Positions 30,248 to 40,204 of a stretch of 64,000 bases of DNA are shown piece after piece (position 1 is the first letter of the stretch; each line of letters starts with the position of its first letter). This stretch comes from Tritrichomonas musculus (taxonomy: Eukaryota; Parabasalia; Tritrichomonadida; Tritrichomonadidae). The stretch spans positions 2,108,001 to 2,172,000 of the forward strand of contig JAPFFF010000027.1 of the NCBI GenBank assembly GCA_039105265.1. The letters run 5' to 3'. The translations under genes and the position numbers were made by a program. Under the pieces are notes generated by a model. That model did no database searches and was not told the origin of the DNA. It saw only the letters and a program-made list of their open reading frames with translations.

Positions 30248-30823
30248 AATTTATTGAAAAAAAATTCAATTGAATAATAATAAAATAAAATTTTCTTGAT
30301 GTATATGAAGTATGATGATAAGGTAGAAAAAAGGACCAACACCGATTCACCACATTTTTGGTATAATTCCTTAGGCAAAGTATGATTTCTTGACCCCCCT
30401 AAGGCAATCTATACAAAAAAGGATGATGTGAAAAATTGATTGAAAGGATGATGTAAATTTTGTTTTTGTTTATCATTTATGAAATCGTTCCTGGTGCGCA
30501 CCTCTTTGAAATCGTTCCTGGTACGCACCTTTATGTTTTCATTTTTTTATTTATTTTTTGAGAACCTATTTTTTCAGTACTGGAGGTGCACACCTGGTAG
30601 TCTCAATAATGTTTTTACGCAATTGAATAGCAAAGGTGCGCACCTCGTTGATCAAACTTTTTTCTTTCACATTTCTTCATCATTTATTAGATCACATTTC
30701 ATTATCCATTTCTTAAGAAAAAAATAGGGAGCATTACTGTATCGAAGACATCAAAGATTTTTTCTTTCTCTTATAAATTATAAAAGGAAGGCCATTTTTT
30801 CAATTAATCAATCAAGCTTTTAA
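30248..30823. repeat. Region with four GGTGCGCACC-type palindromes
   Basis: The 10-bp palindrome GGTGCGCACC occurs at 30493-30502 and 30635-30644. Near copies are GGTACGCACC (30520-30529) and GGTGCACACC (30585-30594). The first two sit in a 27-bp tandem duplication that begins GAAATCGTTCCTGG. These are among the most GC-rich words in the window. No gene is evident; an 82-codon open frame over them looks accidental. Confidence 0.7.
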
Positions 30824-32358
30824 AACCCCTAACATTACCGTTTACAATTTTTCATCGATACCTGCAAAATTTTTTTGTCTCAACAAAATATTATATTTAC
30901 TTAATTTAAAATATATATTATGTTTATTCACATTATATTAATGTTTATAGAATAATTTTAATCAGATATTTTGAAACTAAAATCTTAATATTTGCAATAT
31001 TATATGTCAGAAATAGAATTGCAATGTCTTCTGGTTAAACATTAGTAAATCCATTGTATAACTATAGGCTAGATGCATTTTCGTTTAAATTTTCGTTAAA
31101 GTGAAAATTTATGATCATCAGTTTTAAAAACTTTTGAAATAATTAAAACTTGTTAAAAATATTTGCTTGATTAATTTATATATTTAGCACTTAATCCAAT
31201 TCCAAAAGTTAAAGTCAAAAAAAATCGAAAAAATTAAATAAATTAATCATTAATTCGTAATATATAATGTAAATATATATATATTTAATACTATATATTT
31301 ATTAAATCTTTTAAATGATTTTTAATAAAATTTTTAACAAGATATAATGAAATATTCGAAAACTAGAATATTTTCAGTGGTTTATTTCACTGTTTATATA
31401 TTTAATAGATTTTACCGATACTTAGAAATTTATTTGTAATTATTTACTTAAAATCTTATTAACCATGGTTAACATAACATAATCTTTAAACATAGTTGTA
31501 TTAAACTCAATTTTTGTGTCCTGATAAATGAACACATCTAGTGTTCTGATTTATTATTCCTAAATAAATGGAATAAATATGAATTCAATAAATAAAAGAA
31601 TTTTAATTATTTTGGTAACTTAAATGATTTTAGTTCTTCAAATATTATCATAAATTTTGATCTTTTCTAAAATAATAAAATAAATTTTGTTTTATTTAAT
31701 GTAATATCTTTTTTTAATATTTAATAAAAAAGTAAATAAATATAAATTCATTAATATGTCAAGATAATAGAGATTCAATTTAATTTTTATGTTGAAAATT
31801 GGTTATGTAAAAATAGATAACTAAAAATTTTTTTATTTATTTATAAAATAATATTCAGAAATTCAATTGAATATTTGAGCATTTCGGGTTAGCAAAACGA
31901 GTTATTTTGAATTGCTCTTCAGAATATTTGAACTACCGGGTTAGAAAAACGAGTTGTTTTGTATATAGTGATTATTTAGATTTGAAATATTTTTATATTA
32001 ATAAATATATCATAATAAGTAAATATATATAGTTTTTTATAATATATAGTTTTATATTAATATAATATATTGTTAATTAATGCATATATCTAATTTTTAG
32101 TTATTTTCATTTTTAAATTCCTAATTTATTAAAAATAAATAAACAAGTATTCTTTATAACAGTGCTAATATCTTATATAAATATGATAATATAGGAAACA
32201 TAAGGAAACAAAATACTTTTTAAATAATCATTTAAATATCTCTTTACAATGCATTTATCGGCAATATGATTAAATTAACTTTTGATTAATATTATATATA
32301 GAAAACAAATGCATAAATAAATATTCATTTTATCACAAATACCAAAATGTTAGGGGTT
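30824..32358. mobile_element. TTAA-flanked inverted-repeat element (piggyBac-like?), 1.5 kb
   Basis: AACCCCTAACATT at the left end and its inverse AATGTTAGGGGTT at the right end are each bordered by TTAA. The interior is non-coding, AT-rich and holds a two-copy ~52-bp repeat (31869-31961, with CGGGTTAG and AACGAGTT). TTAA duplication is the piggyBac hallmark, but TTAA is common here, so the class is tentative. Confidence 0.45.
31869..31961. repeat. Two-copy ~52-bp tandem repeat
   Basis: GAATATTTGA..CGGGTTAG.AAAACGAGTT occurs twice about 52 bases apart, with few changes. Confidence 0.7.
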
Positions 32359-32773
32359 TTAACTTTTTGAATGCAAAGAAAGCGGTTAACCGAAAGAGCG
32401 GTTTAAATAAAAAAATAATAATAAAAAATATTCTCTATTATTTTATATTTTTTAATAAAAAACAGATTTTTTAACATATCTTTTTTTTTTATTTTGAAAG
32501 AGCGAACAAATAAAATTTACGATTTTTTTTTCACAAAATCCTGAAAAATTTTTTTGGTTCTTTTTCATTATTAATTGAATAAACCAATGTAATTAAATAG
32601 AAAAATACAAAAATAATATATCGTAATTTTAATGAGTAAAAAATTCATAAAATATATCGTAATTATTCTATTGTTCTTGGTCAACCATACGGTGGTTACA
32701 TTTATTTCTTTATTTTTTGAAATAAGCCTTTTCAAAAAAACTTCAATTTATTATTCATTTTTTTATTTGAGCA
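32359..32773. other. Upstream region of ECF S-component gene
   Basis: AT-rich. It holds the palindrome CGGTTAACCG near 32384-32393 and, close to the gene, TTCATTTTTTTATTTGAGCA ending at the start codon, an initiator-like context. Confidence 0.45.
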
Positions 32774-33418
32774 ATGGAAACTGATTTACGACCAAATGAA
32801 GGAGAAAACAATTTATTAGACACCATCTTATATCAAAGAACCGAAAAGTTTTCCGTAAGAATGGCAATTAAAGCAGGACTTGCTGTTGCATGCGTTGTTC
32901 TTGCAATTCTTATCCCACAGCTTGTTCACTTAATAGCTGGACAGAACTCCGGAGTTAAATGGATGCCAATGTTCTTTCCAATTCTTCTTGCTGGATGCTT
33001 ATTCGGCTACTGGTGGGGACTTGGAATTGGAGCAGTCTCCCCTATCGTCAGTTTCTTAATTACCTCAATTTGGAAGAAACCAATGCCATCAAAATACAGA
33101 TTAGGTTTTATGGTCCCAGAAGCAGCAGCTTTCGGCCTTGTTTCAGGTCTTTTCTCGACAAGAATTGCTTTCAACAAATGGTTCGCTTTTCCAGCTGTTT
33201 TGTTCGCTCAATTAATCGGAATCGTTCTCTACATCATTATCTGCGCTATCTTCCAGTCAGTCGCTCACGTTCCAATAGGTACAATTTGGAATCAAGTCCA
33301 AGCTGGTATGATCGGCGTTTTCATTCAAGCAATAATTGTTCCTGTAATTGTAATCCTTATTACTTACTTAATCAAGCACGAAGTAGGTAAAGGTTCTAAA
33401 ATTGAAGCAATTCCATGA
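32774..33418 (+). CDS. ECF transporter S-component-like membrane protein
   Basis: A 214-residue integral membrane protein with about six hydrophobic spans (roughly 32-54, 64-83, 84-99, 111-128, 138-160, 177-200). The pattern WMPMFFPILLAGCLFGYWWG, then GIGAVSPIVSFLITS, MP, and VPEAAAFGLVSGLF, follows the bacterial ECF S-component signature (LPMHxPVLLAG...SPLLSxLLTGMPP...MxELAxYGLVSGLL). In bacteria these proteins bind vitamins or related small molecules for uptake. No EcfT or EcfA energising partner is seen in this window. Base composition is clearly less AT-rich than the flanks, which suggests either high expression or lateral gain from bacteria. The substrate cannot be told. The frame is intact and the start context good. 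Confidence 0.8.
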   Translation: METDLRPNEGENNLLDTILYQRTEKFSVRMAIKAGLAVACVVLAILIPQLVHLIAGQNSGVKWMPMFFPILLAGCLFGYWWGLGIGAVSPIVSFLITSIWKKPMPSKYRLGFMVPEAAAFGLVSGLFSTRIAFNKWFAFPAVLFAQLIGIVLYIIICAIFQSVAHVPIGTIWNQVQAGMIGVFIQAIIVPVIVILITYLIKHEVGKGSKIEAIP

Positions 33419-33529
33419 AATTAAAATTTCAATCTTTTTTTTTTTTTTTTAATAAATAAGGACTTTCCAATTTTTTTACTACTTTTAGCATCTAATCTCA
33501 TTTCATGAAATGCTTGTTTCAGTTGCATT

Positions 33530-33604
33530 TCTGTTTGCGGATTCTATTTGATTGAAAAATTGAATTAATTTCATATTTTCACTAAAATAGAATCCGCAAA
33601 TAGA
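33530..33604. repeat. Hairpin / mini inverted repeat 3' of the transporter gene
   Basis: TCTGTTTGCGGATTCTATTT at 33530-33549 pairs with AAATAGAATCCGCAAATAGA-type sequence ending at 33604; about 19 of 20 pairs with a 35-base loop. It may be a tiny MITE or a transcript-end hairpin. Confidence 0.7.
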
Positions 33605-33790
33605 CATGTGATATAAAAAACTATCAAAAAAATTAATTGTTAGTTTTTGATCAATAGTTAATCAATTGCATCAATATACATTTGATTAATGTATTATTCA
33701 CATTTTTTTAATATTTAATGATTTACTTTATATAAAATGTTTATTTGATCAAATACAATTTAGTATAAATTTTTTAACGAATAAAAATAA

Positions 33791-34217
33791 TTAGTATACA
33801 TTTACTGTTTGTGAAGGTTGCTGATAATTTAAATCTTGAAATGGCTGTTGGTCATATGGACCATTTTGTTGCTGGTATTCCAAAAGTGGTTGATGATATG
33901 TTTGCTGAGAAATTGTTGGTGGAATTATATTGATCTTCATTCTGAATAATTAAACTGCAATTAGCTATTTTTCTTTGCTTAATTTGCTTAATGCACATAA
34001 AAATAGAATATACTATAATACCAAAACCGCCTGCACTTATTATTGCAACCATTACAATCCATACAGTTGGAGGATCTCCAAATTCGTTTTGATGAAATGG
34101 ATCAGCATAATTCCTTGATTGGTCAATTTCGATTTGGTATTCATCACTTTTAGGCGAAACAATTGATTTTTTGTCAATTGATATGGAACAGAGAGGGAGC
34201 AAAGCTAAAACAATCAT
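33791..34217 (-). CDS. Small single-span membrane protein, apparent frameshift in cytoplasmic tail
   Basis: The N-terminal signal peptide is MIVLALLPLCSISI. A short, acidic extracellular part follows, then one membrane span at about residues 51-77 (TVWIVMVAIISAGGFGIIVY) and a basic stop-transfer (KQIKQRK). In the first frame the tail ends after 121 residues at 33852. Another frame then carries a Gln/Pro/Tyr-rich tail (PPTISQQTYHQPLLEYQQQ ... NYQQPSQTVNVY) to TAA 33791-33793. That tail is typical of trichomonad surface proteins, so a one-base slip near 33915-33935 (mutation or assembly error) is likely. TCATTATATTTCAATTA precedes the ATG. Function unknown; probably plasma-membrane. Confidence 0.65.
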
Positions 34218-34470
34218 TTTAATTGAAATATAATGATTTAAAAATTTGATAATGGCAGGTGATTATTTTATAGAAAAATTGAATGATATTTAATTTTGAG
34301 AATATTATAAAATCTTATAATAAATATCTTTTTACATTTTGATATATCAAAAAGAAATTAAAAATATATCAATTTGATTAAAAAAAATAATTCTTCTTCT
34401 TTTTTTATCCCTTAGTTTTAAATAATATTATACTTTATTGATAACAGAATAACATGATATCAGTAAATTT
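34218..34470. other. Spacer
   Basis: AT-rich promoter side of the membrane-protein gene; nothing further seen. Confidence 0.3.
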
Positions 34471-34478
34471 GGTCAATT

Positions 34479-35856
34479 AGAGGTGCGAGAACTACCTTTG
34501 GTTAACCAATTTATTTCAAATTTAGATATTTATTTATACAGGTAAAATAATGTATAATTAATGTATAATTGTTTAATTTGGTTCGCTGCGAGTAATATTA
34601 TATTGATTTTAAAATTGAATATAAGAAAATAAACAATTCAAATTTTTATTTTTAAAAAAAAAAAAAAAAGAGCACCAAATACTTTGTTTTTTAAGGTAAT
34701 TTTTATATTTGTTTACATAAAAAATTTAAATATTCACATTTTTAACTTTTGTAATCGTTGAACAATTAAAGGATTTCAATATTAGAAAATTATACAAACA
34801 AAGAATATAGCATAAAATGATCAATTATTGCAAATATCAATGATATTATTTGATAATTCATAAATTAAACTATTTACTTGGTTAAGAATTACGATTATGA
34901 TAAAAAGATTTTCAAAAATATGTTTTATTGTTGTCATTTGACAAATAACTGATATTTAATTGGTTTAATAATTATTTCTCTAATGAATAATGCATGGTTT
35001 ATAAAGATATAATCTGAAATTCTTGATAATTAATTATTTTAGTCTTGTTTATTATAATGGTCTGTTATTATTAGATTATTATTTAATTTAATGAAAGTAT
35101 TAAGCGTATAAAGTGTGAAAATAGATTTATAAAATTATTGAAGATAAGATCTGTCCCCTGTTTGCTATTTCAAGATAAAATAAATATTTTTTAAAATAAA
35201 TTTCGTCCAAAAATTATATATTACTTTTTATTTATTTTTAATTTACTGATATTTAAGAAATATTAATAAAATATTATATAACGGAATTTGAACAGAATTT
35301 TGAGGGGATTTAAGCCTAACGAACATTGCATTGAATTTTGAGGGGATTTAAGCCTAACGAACATTTCTACTCAATTCTTTTATAACTTTTTGTGGATAAA
35401 AAAATAAAACTACGCCCGTCGAGCGGATTTATAAATAATCATAATATAATATCATACAATATAATTTAATTCTAATATAAAATAATTATCCCCATAAAAT
35501 TAATATTATAGCTAGATATTTACGTTTTCTATAATTTTTTTGCTAAAATAAATTTATCTCATTTATATTATAATATTATTTATATATTAATTAGAGATTA
35601 TATCAATAATTCAATTTAGAATATGATAAAATTAATAAATAATCAATATTGTTTCAACTTCAATCATATTCTTCAAAATATGTAAAATTTGAATTTCGAC
35701 GTATGAACTTTCAAATAGTGTGATACTGATATATAATATATATAATCAATTATATACTTTATTTTATTAAAAAAATCATAAGGCTAACGAATTATTTTTT
35801 GAAAAATCAATCTTTTTTTAAAACAAAAAATACGTTATTTTAGTTCTCGCACTTCT
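34479..35856. mobile_element. hAT-like non-autonomous element, 1378 bp
   Basis: The inverted ends AGAGGTGCGAGAACTA and AGAAGTGCGAGAACTA are flanked by GGTCAATT on both sides (34471-34478, 35857-35864). The interior is non-coding with a two-copy internal repeat. A 15-base A run lies near 34655-34670. The right subterminal TACGTTATTT is shared with the element at 23455-24413, so both may have been moved by one transposase. Confidence 0.75.
35295..35364. repeat. Two-copy 38-bp tandem repeat
   Basis: GAATTTTGAGGGGATTTAAG with GCCTAACGAACAT occurs at 35295 and 35333, exact over 32 bases. Confidence 0.85.
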
Positions 35857-35864
35857 GGTCAATT

Positions 35865-37209
35865 ATTTATATTGAAAATTGCGGGACAATTGATATAAAT
35901 GTATACTGTTATCAATTATTAAGGTGAAATTTGACTTACTCTGTTAAGAAAATTCACCAAAAAAATCGTAAATTTTAATTTTATAACTATTTGCTTTTTT
36001 TTGATATGAATTTTTATATTTTTACATAATTTTTCAGGAAAATACCAACCAGTGATCACCACAGGGCTGTGCGAAGCCGAATCGGGCTCCTTGAATTGCT
36101 GGATGAATCGTGAAACTATTATAACTATAATTGAATAAAAAATGTATAAAAAAGTATTCAAAAAGTTAAAAAGTTTTCAAAAAGTGGTGTAGAAAAATAC
36201 GATTCCCCAACATTGCGACTCAACAAGAAAATTCAATAAATGCTAGTACGCTTTTATTTTGTTTTCATTCAAATGAATTTTAATCATTTCTAATTAAAGA
36301 AATTTATATTTCTTCAATCGCTTTATTTTATTGATTTTTTATAATAATTATTAATACCTTTAATTTTCTTGTCAGATATTACTTGCTGCTCTTGATATAA
36401 ATAATGGAATATATTGTGAATTCTTAGTGTCGTGTTCTTTGATGAAATCAATCATTTCTTTAACGAACTGAAATAAAAGATGATAATTCGAATTAAACTT
36501 TTTTTTTAATTTTCGCGTGTAAAAAATAAATCATTCAATATTTGAAATAAAAATCATATGTATAGGAATTTTTTTTAAATTTGAATTTTTAATACAAAAA
36601 ACTAGATGATTTGATAGAATTTCTTCTTTCTCGTTATCTAAATATTTCATCAATATTTTTGACTAAGATCGTAATATTGCAAGCATTATTTCTCATCTGG
36701 AAAATGGATATTAAACAATATGTATCTCAGAAACTAAAAAAAATATATTTTTTAAGTCATCAATAATCTGCCATCGAATATAAGTTGGACTTTAGGCAGC
36801 TTTTGGAACATCAATGGGCTTAATTACTTCCAATGGATCCATGTCGTCTAGAAAATCATTTATAGGCATAGTTCTTATTCCCTCATTTACGTGATCGTAT
36901 AACATGGTGTTCAATGTCATTGTTTCATTTATGTAAAATTTTCATTTACTTTACATACAAATTAGGTTGTTTATTCAATTAGCTCTTCTTTATTGGACAT
37001 AATCATGCTAACGATGTTAAAGAGTCTTGCAAAGGAATTATTTGGAAACGATTTCATATTAGAATAGCTGATTTTGCCTATTTTAATAGATTTTTATTGT
37101 TTATAGTTATTGGATTGTCATATATTAATAGATCGTAGACATAAGTAAACATATATCTTTAGTTCCTGGACACAATTAGATCTAAAAATACATATTATTA
37201 TAGTCGACT
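35865..37209. other. Gene-poor region with short coding-like fragments (minus strand)
   Basis: Three minus-strand pieces look protein-like. About 36033-36120 (FIQQFKEPDSASHSPVVITG) has raised GC. About 36378-36470 (FVKEMIDFIKEHDTKNS) ends at a stop. A 42-codon frame at 36792-36920 (MTLNTMLYDHVNEGIRTMP) starts with ATG and ends with TAA. They do not join into one open frame. They may be relics of one or more dead genes; no family recognised. Confidence 0.35.
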
Positions 37210-37430
37210 TTTACCAGTATTAGCATGTAACGAGACTGTGCCCAGTATATATAAGAGTCCAGAGGCATGCTAAAGGAAAAAAATTAATTTATGATAGAGT
37301 GGTGTTTACAAACTTTTGCTGTGGAGCGATACTTTAATTCCTAGAAGTGTTTTGGAGGGGCCTCTGAACTTGTTAAGGACGGGTGGATCTGCTTGCAGTG
37401 AGACCCTCCTTAACATTACTACTACTATGC
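37210..37430 (+). ncRNA. Candidate structured RNA (GC-raised island)
   Basis: In a window where spacers are about 80% AT, this island is near balanced and not open in any long frame. It contains a stem-loop at 37372-37414: GTTAAGGACGGGT pairs with ACCCTCCTTAAC (12 pairs and one C-T mismatch) around an 18-base loop. It does not match the tRNA, 5S, U1, U2, U5 or U6 patterns I know. It could also be a dead gene fragment. Confidence 0.3.
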
Positions 37431-38231
37431 TATATATATTTTGAAATAAATACAGAATTTCAGATTAAAAAATCTAATAATCTCGTTAGAAATTTTAAAA
37501 GCTTATAATAGTAATCAGCATGTAGTTAAAATACTTAGATAGAGATTATCATTGTACAATTTCATTATTTTCTTCTTTGTGGTTATAGTCATCATTATAA
37601 TCTTTTTTCTTCTCATTCTTTGCCACCAAATTTTTACTATCGACGGCCAATATGTGAATGCATGGAAATCCGCAGTCGTGATAGAATTTACAACATCAAG
37701 ATGGTTTTTTATGAGGAAAAATTACTACTATTAATTTTGTAACCTCAAATTTCGAATTCGAATTCTATTCTTACAAATATAATTTGAAGGAAGCCCCAAA
37801 GCTTTATTTATTTTTTGCATGTAATTTTTTTCTAAATGACCAACTTTCCCTTGAGCTTTAATTACTTTACGAAGTTAAGAAGTTTTTATTATTGATTTTA
37901 GACAAGTGTGATATGTTTGATGCATGACATGAAATCCATCTTCTTTTTTTTTGGAAAACAATACATGGTAAAAGCATCTACTTACTTTGCACTTGAAACT
38001 CAACAAATTGAAGCTTGATTTTCATTTTTATATTCTTACAAATATCCCTTTTATTATCCATTTTACTGTATAAAATATTAATGAAACATAAATTACATTT
38101 ACTTACGCATTTTATGACTTAAATTTATTACTTACGCGTTTTATTATACAATATTATATAATTACCAGGTTGCTTTATAAAATAATAATAATAAATATTT
38201 TATCTTTATCTTTTTTTTTTATTTTATTTAT
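37431..38231. other. AT-rich spacer
   Basis: No supported gene. A 60-codon frame at 37552-37734 is mostly hydrophobic (IIFFFVVIVIIIIFFLL) and then polar; it lacks other support. Confidence 0.3.
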
Positions 38232-39005
38232 TTATTTAATAATAAGTACACAGCGATATCTCCAAAGATATTCTGCAATGTAACCATCAATATCTTCGGT
38301 CAGGATCTCTTCGCATCTTCGGCAAGGCTTTTTTATTTCTCTCCATATTCGTTCGACCATTTGGAAGTGTGCACTTCTATTGAGGTCGACAAAATTTTGG
38401 TTGTGGTTTACAGTTAAATGGTTATAACAACCATCTAGCTCATCGATTCTATTATAAGCATTCCAGTAATCACTGTATATAGAGCTTACTGGTTCAATGT
38501 AATCTTGAATTAACGGCAGCAGAGTTTCAGCTTTCCTATCAGTAACACTAAAGCCAAATCTTCCCCCTTTCAGTACAGGCGCCTCCAAAAATACGTTTTT
38601 CTTTTACTACTCGGCCTCTATTATATTTTCTTTTGCTGATGACGCTTTCATCGATTTGAACAGTGAGGCCTTCACCACCAATTCGTGGCTGGCCTTCAAA
38701 GTTGAGCCAGTGCAAACTAGCTTGTCGGCATGCTTGATAGTAATTTGTAATACAATCAGGAGAGATTTAGTACTCATGAGATTCAAGGTCACAGTTCATT
38801 TGCACTCTCCAGCAATAAATAATATGTAAAACTATTGAAACTGGCTTTTGGCATCTTAAAAATATTGAATTATAAAAAAGTGTGGTTACTTTTTTACATA
38901 AAGGACATAGCCAAATTAAGCCATCTCTTGTAGAATTCTTTCTTCCAATTTCATAATGCCATTTGCATTGAGGAGCATTTTGACATTCTCCACCATCATT
39001 TACTC
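38232..39005 (-). pseudogene. ISXO2/Merlin-type DDE transposase pseudogene
   Basis: The minus strand reads as an IS1595/ISXO2-like (Merlin superfamily) transposase. The N-terminal part has zinc-ligand pairs (ECQNAPQCKWH, WLCPLCKK). Next comes DCITNYYQACRQ, then the first catalytic Asp in LTVQIDESVISKRKYNRG, IFGGACTERGK, VTDRKAETLLPLI, the second Asp in IYSDYWNAYNRI, and the H-N-x-x-F and E region YNHLTVNHNQNFVD with AHFQMVERIWREIKK. An in-frame stop near 38770 and a frameshift near 38550-38575 break it. Terminal repeats and target duplication were not found, so the element limits are unknown. Confidence 0.75.
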
Positions 39006-39485
39006 AAAGCACATTTTTACCTCTAATAAATTCTGATTAAAAATAAGGGGAAAAAAAAATCATAAATTTTTACACGTCAAGAGTGGTACCAACTGCAATA
39101 ATTAGTTATTATATTTCTTATGTAAATGTATTTATCAAATATAATTATTAAAGTAATTAATCAAAAAAGTAAGTTGGGAAATTAATAGATAAAAATTTAT
39201 ATTGAAATTTTCTACATTAATTTTTTACGTGTTTCATAAAAAACGTTCAGGTCAATATTTTAGTATAACCTTTCTAAGGTCTATATATGCATATAAATAT
39301 TCATAATAGTTAAAACATATATAATTAGATTATATTTAAAATCATTATATATCTTTAACTCTTATAATTAATAAATATAAGTCTGGTTATTTGCCAATAC
39401 CTTTTTTTCTATGTCAGATTAAAATTCAAACATAGAATATGTATTATATCATTTAGTATTTAATTAAGAAATATAAGTTTGGCCA
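39006..39485. other. AT-rich spacer
   Basis: No gene or repeat recognised. Confidence 0.4.
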
Positions 39486-39836
39486 ATGACGTTGGATAAT
39501 CACGGGATCCTTTTTGTAACAACTGATTTGAGTTAATTTGGAATCGATGCTGATTCATCTTTTAAAAAAGCCAACGTTTATATAAAAGGTATCGATACAT
39601 AAAAAGATTTTGGTAGGGAAAACAACAGTGGCAGAAGCAGTGGAAACGGAAGTGGTAGTAATAATGGAGAAAATAAAAGTAACAGTGGCCGAAAAAAGAA
39701 AATTGATAAAATTACAAAGATTGTGATCATTGTTGGGAGTGTTGTTTTTGGAGGTGCCTTTCTTGGAGGAATTATCTATTTAAATGTTGCTCTTACCATA
39801 AGAAAAGTAAAAATAGGTAATTCATTATCTAATTAA
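39486..39836 (+). pseudogene. 3' fragment of a surface protein (membrane span and tail)
   Basis: One frame reads through two in-frame stops. An extracellular piece (DNHGILFVTTDLS, IDADSSFKKANVYIKGIDT) is followed by a Gly/Ser/Asn-rich linker (GRSSGNGSGSNNGENKSNS), a basic patch, one membrane span (IVIIVGSVVFGGAFLGGIIY) and a short basic tail ending at TAA 39834-39836. This is the usual C-terminal build of BspA-like and other trichomonad surface proteins. The N-terminal ectodomain is missing. The exact family cannot be told from the fragment. Confidence 0.6.
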
Positions 39837-39955
39837 AAAAAATTATTTTATATTTGATTGTTTTGGTTTTGTTTTATATTGGCTATTCAATAATAAGCAA
39901 ACAACAAAAAAGTATTATGGCCATTTTTTTATTTAATTACCAAAACTTCAATATT

Positions 39956-39991
39956 TAGACTTGGTCAATGTTTTCGACTCAAAGACCATAT
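39956..39991 (+). mobile_element. Terminal fragment of the TAGACTTGG MITE family
   Basis: TAGACTTGGTCAATG plus about 20 bases match the ends of the hAT-like MITE at 14946-15324. No partner end is seen nearby, so it is a solo end or a decayed copy. Confidence 0.6.
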
Positions 39992-40036
39992 TTTTCTTTC
40001 ATATTCTTCAGCTTGATTTTTACACTTTAATCTGAC

Positions 40037-40064
40037 AAAAAAAAAAAAAAAAAAAAAAAAAAAG
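40037..40064. repeat. Poly-A tract (28 bp)
   Basis: Pure A run in the spacer downstream of the surface-protein fragment and 3' of the convergent LRR gene. Confidence 0.9.
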
Positions 40065-40204
40065 ATGTATTAATCAGTAAAGATTTAATTTTTTATTCTT
40101 TTCATTTTTTTAATCACAATAAATGAATCAAAATGATTATCATGTATATAAAACAGAAATATTTACTTGATTTCATTTTACGGTTTAATAAAAAATACGG
40201 ATTT

